The translations under genes were made by a program, and so were the position numbers. A stretch of DNA of 64,000 bases from Croceicoccus naphthovorans. GTDB lineage: Bacteria > Pseudomonadota > Alphaproteobacteria > Sphingomonadales > Sphingomonadaceae. Below are positions 58,135-64,000 of this stretch, in pieces. The stretch lies in assembly GCF_001028705.1 (NCBI RefSeq), contig NZ_CP011770.1, positions 1,367,501-1,431,500 on the forward strand. Reading direction: 5' to 3'. Under the pieces are notes generated by a model, which was not told where the DNA came from, did no database searches, and worked only from the letters and a program-made list of their open reading frames with translations. Position 1 is the stretch's first letter, and every line of letters begins with the position of its first letter.

Positions 58135-59780
58135 CCCGTCTTATTCACGGGGTTGGCTACGAAGGGTTGGCGGGAGTGGCATAAGCCTCTGATCTGAATT
58201 AGGAACTGGGTGTCTACACCGGCCCTGCTGCAGGGCAGAAAATGCCACAGGCCACACCCGCCATGAACGACGATATCGCAAGCCCCTTCCGATTCCCAGC
58301 GGTCGACCGCAAGAAAGTCACAGCCGCGTTCGACGGTGGTCGGCTCACTTCGGACGGCGGCGTTCTGTTGCTGTCGCAGGCCGAGCGCGCGATGGGTATC
58401 TGCCAGCGGCTTGCGACTTGCATTGCCGATCCGCGCGATCCTGCGCGGGTGATCCATCGCCTCGACGACATCCTGCGTGCCCGCGTGTTCGCGATCGCCT
58501 GCGGCTATGAGGATGCCGACGATCTCGATGCCCTGCGCGACGATCCGGGCTTCCGCCTGGCCCTGGGCAAGCTGCCGGGATCGGGCGCGGGGCTGGCCAG
58601 CCAACCGACGATGAGCCGGTGGGAGAATGCACCGATCACGCGCGAGTTGGCGAAGATGCTGGCCGCGATGATCGACATCTACTGCGCCAGCTATCCGGCC
58701 CCGCCGGCGGCGGTGACGCTGGATATCGATGATACCTGCGATGTCGTCCATGGCTATCAGCAGTTGTCGTTCTGGAATGGTCATCATGGCGAGCGTTGCT
58801 TCCTGCCGATCCATGTCTACGACACCGCCACTGGCCGGCCGGTGGCGATGCTGCTGCGCACCGGCAAGACACCGTCTGGTGTTGAAGCTGCCGGTCACAT
58901 CCGGCGCCTCGTGCGCCACATCCGCCGGCAATGGCCCGAAACGCACATCACCATCCGCGGCGACGGGCACTATGGGCGGCCCGAGGTCATGGCCGTCTGC
59001 GAGGGTTGCGGCGTCGACTACGTGTTCGGCCTGCCGACCAACGCCGTGCTACGCGCCGATCCCGAAATCGTCGTTGCCGCCGATGCCTGTGCGGTCAAAC
59101 GCGCTCAGCGCCAGTACCCGGTCCTGCGCACCTATGCCGAGACCCGCTACGGGGCCAAAAGCTGGAAGTGCCAGCGCCGCGTCGTCGCCCGGATCGAGGC
59201 CAGTACGATGGGCATGGACATCCGCTATGTCGTCACTTCGCTGACCGAAGGCTCGGCCGAGCACATCTATGATACGCTCTACTGCGCGCGCGGTCAGGCC
59301 GAAAACCTGATCAAGCTGCACAAGACCCAGCTGGCCAGCGATCGCACCTCGTGCCGCTCTCCCAACGCCAATCAGATGCGCCTCATCCTGCACACCGCCG
59401 CATACTGGCTCCTGTGGCGCATTCAGCAGGAAATCCCCAAGGCAGCCTCGCTCGCGACCGCCGAGTTCGCAACGTTGCGCCTCAGGCTGCTCAAGGTCGC
59501 TGCCCGCGTCATTGAGAGCGCCACTCGCATCCGTGTCGCCTTCGCGTCAGCCTGTCCCGATGCCTCCGTTTTGAAAGCCATCGCCACCAATCTCAGGCCT
59601 GCACCTACTTAGGCGGTGCGGCTGTGCCGCCGAACTCCGAGCTCCATTCCATCAACCTCGAAAAGCCCATTGATCCTGACGCGGTGAAAAATGCCGTCGA
59701 AGACGCTCGCCCGGACTACGCCGCCAACGTCAGATCAAGGCCCATCCACTTCGCTGCTGCGGCCTCATGAATAAACCGGG
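58135..59780 (+). mobile_element. IS1380-family insertion sequence, complete
   Basis: 1646 bp. Ends CCCGTCTTATTCACG (58135-58149) and, on the opposite strand, CCCGGTTTATTCATG (59780-59766) agree at 12 of 15 positions. A perfect 4-bp duplication GTAA flanks it (58131-58134 and 59781-59784). Length, end sequence and duplication size fit the IS1380 family. It interrupts a PfkB-family kinase gene. Confidence 0.93.
58263..59612 (+). CDS. IS1380-family DDE transposase
   Basis: 449 residues from ATG 58263 (58242 also open). N-terminal FDGGRLTSDGGVLLLSQAER is typical of IS1380. The catalytic core has TLDIDDTCDVVHGYQQLSFWNG, TIRGDGHYGRPEVMAVC and a YCARGQAENLIKLHKTQLASDR segment providing the Glu. 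Full length with no disruption seen. Between its stop and the IS right end (59613-59780) is a possible 48-codon frame of unknown meaning. Confidence 0.93.
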   Translation: MNDDIASPFRFPAVDRKKVTAAFDGGRLTSDGGVLLLSQAERAMGICQRLATCIADPRDPARVIHRLDDILRARVFAIACGYEDADDLDALRDDPGFRLALGKLPGSGAGLASQPTMSRWENAPITRELAKMLAAMIDIYCASYPAPPAAVTLDIDDTCDVVHGYQQLSFWNGHHGERCFLPIHVYDTATGRPVAMLLRTGKTPSGVEAAGHIRRLVRHIRRQWPETHITIRGDGHYGRPEVMAVCEGCGVDYVFGLPTNAVLRADPEIVVAADACAVKRAQRQYPVLRTYAETRYGAKSWKCQRRVVARIEASTMGMDIRYVVTSLTEGSAEHIYDTLYCARGQAENLIKLHKTQLASDRTSCRSPNANQMRLILHTAAYWLLWRIQQEIPKAASLATAEFATLRLRLLKVAARVIESATRIRVAFASACPDASVLKAIATNLRPAPT

Positions 59781-59803
59781 GTAAGGGTGAGGATGCGGTC
59801 CAT
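59781..59803 (-). pseudogene. 5' end of the split PfkB-family kinase gene
   Basis: Minus-strand ATG 59803 encodes MDRILTL and then reaches the GTAA duplication. Joining across one copy of the duplication gives MDRILTLTLNPAIDGACEAD, which is the normal N-terminus of these kinases and keeps the reading frame. A further ATG at 59815 would add four residues. Confidence 0.8.
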
Positions 59804-59860
59804 GGATCGGGTCATGCCGTAGCGGGGCGTACCGGCGCAAGCAGATCAGGCCCAAGCGGA

Positions 59861-61447
59861 TTAGATGAGGGCATCCTCGCGGATCATCTGTGCTGCCTTT
59901 TCGGCGATCATCATCGTGGGCGCATTGGTATTGCCAGAAGTAATCGTGGGCATGACCCATGCGTCGACCACGCGCAGGGCTTGCGTGCCCATGACGCGAA
60001 GGCGGGCGTCGGTGACGCTGCCCATTGCGGCGGTGCCGACGGGGTGGAAGATCGTCGTCGCGATGTCGCCGATTGCGTGCAACAGAGAGGCAGCGTCAAC
60101 GTGCTCCGGTCCGGGGCGAAGCTCTTGCGGCGCATAGCGGGCGAGCGCCGGCCGGTCGACGATGTGCCGGGTGAGGCGAACGGATTGGAGGGCGACGTCC
60201 CGATCAGCCTCTGTCGAAAGGTAGTTCGGGCGGATTGCAGGATGACTGGATGGATCGCTCCGCTCGATATGCGTCGAACCACGACTCGACGGGCGCAGGT
60301 TGCACACACTGGCGGTGAAGGCTGGAAAGCGATCAAGCGCGCCGCCGAATGCCTCAAGGCTTAGCGGTTGGACATGATATTCCAGATCGGCCGTCGCCAC
60401 TCGCGGGCTGGACTTCGCAAAGACGCCCAATTGGCTGGGCGCCATCGCCATGGGGCCAGACCGCTTCAGCGCGTATTCGAGGCCGATCACGGCCTTGCCC
60501 CACAAGGTCGAGGCGCGAACGTTCAATGTCGATACGCCGGACACCGCCCATGCGCAGCGAATCTGCAAGTGGTCCTGCAAGTTCTCGCCAACCGCCGGGG
60601 CATGTGCGAGGGGATCGATGCCCAATTCTCGAAGGCGTTTGCCATCGCCAATACCGCTCCGTTCCAGAATGGCGGGGGATCCGATCGCACCGGCGCAGAG
60701 CAGGACTTCCGCATCGGCCCGCGCTTCGTGCCACGATCCGTTGGAAAGCCACCGTACGCCAACGGCGCGGAAGCCTTCGAACACGACGCGATCAGTCGTC
60801 GCGCCGGTCACGATGTGAAGATTGGCGCGCTTTCTGACCGGGCGGAGAAAGGCGTCGGCGGCGCTCCATCGCAGACCACCGCGTTGCGTCACTTCGAACA
60901 GGCCCGATCCGAAGTTGTCGCCGTCGTTGAAGTCGCTGGTTGGCGGAATTCCGGCCTGATCGGCCGCGCGTTGGAAAGCATCGAGGATGTCCCAGCGAAG
61001 CCGCTGGCGTTCGACCCGGATTTCTCCACCGCCGCCATGCGCGGGACCGTCGCCGGAAAAGTGGTCCTCCGCCCGTTTGAACAGCGGCAGAACATCGTCC
61101 CAGCCCCAACCGGGCAGTCCCATCTGTCGCCAGCCATCGTAATCGGCGGCCTGGCCCCGCATATAGATCATGCCGTTGATAGAGGACGATCCGCCCAGAA
61201 CCTTGCCGCGCGGATAGCGGAGTGCGCGCCCGTTCAGGCCCGCCTCTTCGCGCGTGCTCATGCACCAATCGGTGCGGGGATTGCCGATGCAGTAGAGATA
61301 GCCGACCGGGATGCGGATCCAATGATAATTGTCCCGACCGCCTGCTTCCAGCAGGAGGACCCGAACCGACGGATTGGCGCTGAGGCGGTTGGCGAGAACG
61401 CAGCCTGCGCTGCCCGCGCCTACGATGATGTAATCGTACCTCTCCAT
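59861..61447 (-). CDS. GMC-family FAD oxidoreductase (choline/alcohol dehydrogenase-like)
   Basis: 528 residues from ATG 61447. N-terminal dinucleotide motif YDYIIVGAGSAGCVLANRLS, GMC signature 1 region RGKVLGGSSSINGMIYMRG, signature 2 VLLCAGAIGSPAILERSGIG, and C-terminal FHPVGTAAMGSV then SGNTNAPTMMIAEKAA with the catalytic His/Asn. It oxidises an alcohol; the substrate is not readable. It is not obviously part of an operon. Confidence 0.92.
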   Translation of the reverse strand: MERYDYIIVGAGSAGCVLANRLSANPSVRVLLLEAGGRDNYHWIRIPVGYLYCIGNPRTDWCMSTREEAGLNGRALRYPRGKVLGGSSSINGMIYMRGQAADYDGWRQMGLPGWGWDDVLPLFKRAEDHFSGDGPAHGGGGEIRVERQRLRWDILDAFQRAADQAGIPPTSDFNDGDNFGSGLFEVTQRGGLRWSAADAFLRPVRKRANLHIVTGATTDRVVFEGFRAVGVRWLSNGSWHEARADAEVLLCAGAIGSPAILERSGIGDGKRLRELGIDPLAHAPAVGENLQDHLQIRCAWAVSGVSTLNVRASTLWGKAVIGLEYALKRSGPMAMAPSQLGVFAKSSPRVATADLEYHVQPLSLEAFGGALDRFPAFTASVCNLRPSSRGSTHIERSDPSSHPAIRPNYLSTEADRDVALQSVRLTRHIVDRPALARYAPQELRPGPEHVDAASLLHAIGDIATTIFHPVGTAAMGSVTDARLRVMGTQALRVVDAWVMPTITSGNTNAPTMMIAEKAAQMIREDALI

Positions 61448-61579
61448 CGCAAAAGGGCAGCACAATCGCGTGGCTTGGGCAAGCAAAAGCCGTGACTACC
61501 GGCGGCGACGCCAACGGTCATGCGTGCCGTGCTAGAGGCGGGCCGCGGAGCCTGCGCCGAACCTGTGCGTTTAGGGGCG

Positions 61580-62242
61580 ATGGAACAGAATGCTTGCCGC
61601 CTTTGCCGAAAGCACCGCGCGCTCGCGATTGCAATCGTGGCGAGCGTGAGTGTCGCTGGCTGCGATGCGCCTCCCGATCCGGAAAAGTCCGGAACCGAAG
61701 CGCCATCGACCCCGCAACCGCCCGTTGAACCGTCACCTCCCGTCGATCCCGATGCGGCACCCATTCCGCCACAGCGGCTGGCCGTCGATCTGACGCGCAA
61801 CGAGTGGGCGACTGCCGAAAACAAGGCGCAGTGCGCGCCACTTGTCCTGACCAGCGACGGTGGAGCGAAAGGCGAACCGCGCCGCGCGAATTTTGCAGGC
61901 GGCTGGGGCGTGGCCTTCGATACCGACGACGTTCGCAGCGCGTTTGGCGTTGCAGGACCGGGGCTGGTCCCGGCTGACTCAGCCGATGGCCAGCGTGCGC
62001 GGATACGCGGTCAATGGCCCTATTTCATCGAGCTACCCGATCTGCCGCAGCCCGCATTCGCCGGCTATGGAATAGAAGGGGCCGCGCCGTACAGCACCGA
62101 TACGCCCGATGGTGTTGGCGATAATTCTTTGGCTTATGTGCGCGTGGCAGGACAGGCCTGTACCTACAATGTGTGGAGCCGCCTTGGCCGCGCACACCTG
62201 GAAGTCTTGCTGCAATCCCTTCGCCCCGGTGCCGTGGAATAG
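61580..62242 (+). CDS. Hypothetical lipoprotein
   Basis: 220 residues from ATG 61580 (AGGGGCG upstream; longer frame from 61520). A signal segment (ALAIAIVASVSVAGC) ends in lipobox VAGC, then a Pro/Thr/Glu-rich spacer and a folded part (LAVDLTRNEWATAENKAQCA, GWGVAFDTDDVRSAFGVAG, VRVAGQACTYNVWSRLG). Two mature cysteines may bridge. No family recognised. Confidence 0.7.
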   Translation: MEQNACRLCRKHRALAIAIVASVSVAGCDAPPDPEKSGTEAPSTPQPPVEPSPPVDPDAAPIPPQRLAVDLTRNEWATAENKAQCAPLVLTSDGGAKGEPRRANFAGGWGVAFDTDDVRSAFGVAGPGLVPADSADGQRARIRGQWPYFIELPDLPQPAFAGYGIEGAAPYSTDTPDGVGDNSLAYVRVAGQACTYNVWSRLGRAHLEVLLQSLRPGAVE

Positions 62243-62262
62243 GCACCGGGGCGGTAGATCGA

Positions 62263-62547
62263 TCAGCGCTGGGCGACCGTTACGATCGGGTGGGGACCGA
62301 TTTCGCTGCGGTCGAACGAGATGCGGTTGCCGTCATAATGACCGCGAACCTTGTCGTCCGATACGTAGAGGCGGAAACGGGTTCCGTCCTTTTCCTTGCC
62401 GATGATAACGGTAACATCGCCGCGCTGCTGAGTGGTGTAGCTGAATTCCGTGCCTTCGCGCGTGAACTGCTCGCTCTCGGCCTTGGCAAGGCTGGGCGTG
62501 GCGATCAGGGCAGAGGCGATGGCGAGAGAGAGAGTAATCTTTTTCAT
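62263..62547 (-). CDS. Small secreted protein
   Basis: 94 residues with signal peptide MKKITLSLAIASALIATPSL and likely cleavage at AKA. The mature part is beta-rich (TEFSYTTQQRGDVTVIIGKE, FRLYVSDDKVRGHYDGNRIS). Proteins of this size and layout are frequent in sphingomonads with unknown role. It converges with the lipoprotein gene. Confidence 0.75.
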   Translation of the reverse strand: MKKITLSLAIASALIATPSLAKAESEQFTREGTEFSYTTQQRGDVTVIIGKEKDGTRFRLYVSDDKVRGHYDGNRISFDRSEIGPHPIVTVAQR

Positions 62548-62746
62548 GAAGCAATTCCTTTTTGCTATGGGATTGCCTCAGGTCATCCACTGTCTTTGTG
62601 AGATTTAGGATGCATGGAATGGTGCGTTGCAGCAAATGCAATAACCGCATCTCGGTTGCGTTCTTCGCAACTGCACAATTGACGGATCGCTAACCAGCGG
62701 CGCGCAAAGGCGTTTCGCACCCCGCCGGTTCGCGGTTTCGTAGTCT

Positions 62747-64000
62747 TCAGAACAATCCGGGCACTTCGCGCTGCGCCGTCGTCGGGCGCTCTGGCTGCAG
62801 CACGCGGCGTCCGCCCGCCGATTGCGCGCTCTGCGCTCCGCCAACGATGGCCGTACAGCTTCGGCCCGCCAGGAAATCGAGAGCACCGGCAACCGACGCC
62901 TCTTGCGGGTCGCCAAGCTGGCGGAAAATGTCGTCGTTGGCGCGGCAGGTTACCGGCACAGTCGTCGCAAGGCCGTCGAAATAGTCGGCGTTGCCGTCGG
63001 CGTTCTCGGTCCGGAAGGTGACGACGCGCATTCGTTGGTCGCATGCTGCGTTGTCGAAGCCGTATTGCCCCACGGGCTTGCCATAGGTGTTGGTGCCGAC
63101 CAGCGCCATGTTCGTGCCGAGGTAGGGGATCATCGAATTGATCACCAGCTCGCTGGCAGATGCGCTGCTCGTCGTGCCGATGAAGGCGATCTTCATCGGG
63201 GTTATCGATTGCGGCTGGGGGCTGAAATATTCGGTGGTGTTAAGGGAGGCTTTCGAAGGACGCAGCGTCGTTCGGCTGAACACCTCACCGTTCTTGTCCC
63301 GGCCTAGCAGGTTGCCCATCAGATCGGCGATGGAGACAAGCCCCCCGCCGTTATACCGCAGGTCGATGATGACCCGGTCGATACCCTGATTGCGGAAGGT
63401 CTGGAATGCCGCCCTCAGATCGGGCTCTGCCGTATCGATAAAGGTGCGCAGGTTGATATAGCCGACCTTGGTCCCGTTATCGTCGATAACCTTCGCGCCA
63501 TAGCGGTCGGAAACCGGATCAAGCGCATAGTCGGTCTTGGTCAGTGCAACCGTGGATTCTACACCTGCTGCCGTTCGAATACGCATGTAGCGCGTAACGC
63601 CGCTGTCCGATGGACCGAGCGCATCGCTGAACGCATAGGGTCCGCCGCCTTCCATTATGTCGAACGTGTCGCGCATGGTTCCGGCACTCGTTCCTACGGC
63701 AAGAATGCGGGTTCCACGATCGAGGCCGCCGTTCAATGCGGGCGCATTCTCAAACGCCTCTATCACATAGACCGCGTTGTTCACGGTGTCGTAGCCGAGC
63801 CGGATGCCGAAACCGGCCTGTGAGCCGGAGGAGTAATAGGCATTTTCCTCGGCAATCGAAGTTACGTAGGTGAAGTACCGGTCCTTACGCTGATCGCGGG
63901 CGGGTTTTACCAATGCGTCAATATAGTCCTGCACCGTCGCGTAGGTGGAGGCATTGACCGATTTGTCGATCAGATCGGGGAAAAGGTACCACTCGTCGAT
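62747..64000 (-). CDS. S41 family (C-terminal processing) peptidase, 5' end outside window
   Basis: The frame is open to the right edge (DEWYLFPDLIDKSVNASTYATV precedes residue 1 of the visible ATG/GTG frame), so this is the C-terminal 417 residues. A PDZ-like region (GFGIRLGYDTVNNAVYVIEA) is followed by the tail-specific protease core: VGYINLRTFIDTAE, RVIIDLRYNGGG, the Ser nucleophile in IGTTSSASASELVIN, and the Lys region near NTYGKPVGQYGF. Likely exported, degrading periplasmic proteins or acting on an undefined substrate. Confidence 0.9.
   Translation of the reverse strand: MDEWYLFPDLIDKSVNASTYATVQDYIDALVKPARDQRKDRYFTYVTSIAEENAYYSSGSQAGFGIRLGYDTVNNAVYVIEAFENAPALNGGLDRGTRILAVGTSAGTMRDTFDIMEGGGPYAFSDALGPSDSGVTRYMRIRTAAGVESTVALTKTDYALDPVSDRYGAKVIDDNGTKVGYINLRTFIDTAEPDLRAAFQTFRNQGIDRVIIDLRYNGGGLVSIADLMGNLLGRDKNGEVFSRTTLRPSKASLNTTEYFSPQPQSITPMKIAFIGTTSSASASELVINSMIPYLGTNMALVGTNTYGKPVGQYGFDNAACDQRMRVVTFRTENADGNADYFDGLATTVPVTCRANDDIFRQLGDPQEASVAGALDFLAGRSCTAIVGGAQSAQSAGGRRVLQPERPTTAQREVPGLF

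Noticed and set aside
59617..59769. About 48-codon frame between the IS1380 transposase and the IS end
   Set aside because: Possible passenger peptide, but no ribosome site and no recognisable family; left unannotated.

Overview
The window is 64 kb of GC-rich alphaproteobacterial chromosome. Gene families and order point to Sphingomonadales, most likely an Erythrobacteraceae/Sphingomonadaceae member: yqeY-dnaG-rpoD order, a DUF4170 protein, a DUF6491 lipoprotein, an HWE-family histidine kinase, and GTG/TTG starts next to many ATGA overlaps. The family-level placement is an inference from protein character, not from a database search.

Positions 1-36,950 are ordinary core genome. In order: coaD, a secreted cyclophilin, queA, an HWE kinase, an ABC exporter pair, a DUF481 beta-barrel, a TSUP permease, tgt, rpsD, a chorismate mutase, then a minus-strand operon rpiB-glyA-(53-residue gene)-nrdR-trmJ. 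Next come the replication/transcription cluster yqeY-dnaG-rpoD, the pyrimidine operon carA-rraB-carB, greA, a four-gene minus-strand cluster of helical membrane and surface proteins, eno, an M13 peptidase lipoprotein, ribH and ribBA. The last core block is a CHASE2-EAL phosphodiesterase followed by a 23-codon peptide gene, then an OmpA lipoprotein coupled to a cation/proton antiporter with an RCK-type tail.

At 37,021 the 3' half of a tRNA-Lys(CTT), including its CCA end, abuts AT-richer DNA. This is the usual scar of site-specific integration, and everything to its right reads as accessory or remodelled DNA. It holds a 5'-truncated copper P-type ATPase, a DUF305 protein, a monooxygenase-domain gene broken by an in-frame TAA, PRC-barrel, TerC and MscS proteins, and a methyltransferase fused to an anti-sigma-like tail. 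After these come a TonB receptor-PepSY iron-uptake pair, an MBL-hydrolase remnant, a methyltransferase divergent from an MmyB-type regulator, and a catalase. Two complete insertion sequences (IS3 and IS1380 families) follow, each adjoining a broken gene. The window closes with a GMC oxidoreductase, small secreted proteins and a partial S41 peptidase.

The most unusual items are these. (1) A 23-aa ORF with a hairpin-covered Shine-Dalgarno lies between an EAL protein and a terminator. (2) A RibBA protein carries an N-terminal HTH-like segment and lacks the zinc cysteines of GTP cyclohydrolase II, with two perfect palindromes at its start codon. (3) A membrane-anchored methyltransferase/anti-sigma chimera. 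(4) An RNase E inhibitor-like gene sits inside the carbamoyl-phosphate synthetase operon. (5) An IS1380 insertion is resolved to the base, allowing the interrupted sugar kinase to be reconstructed.
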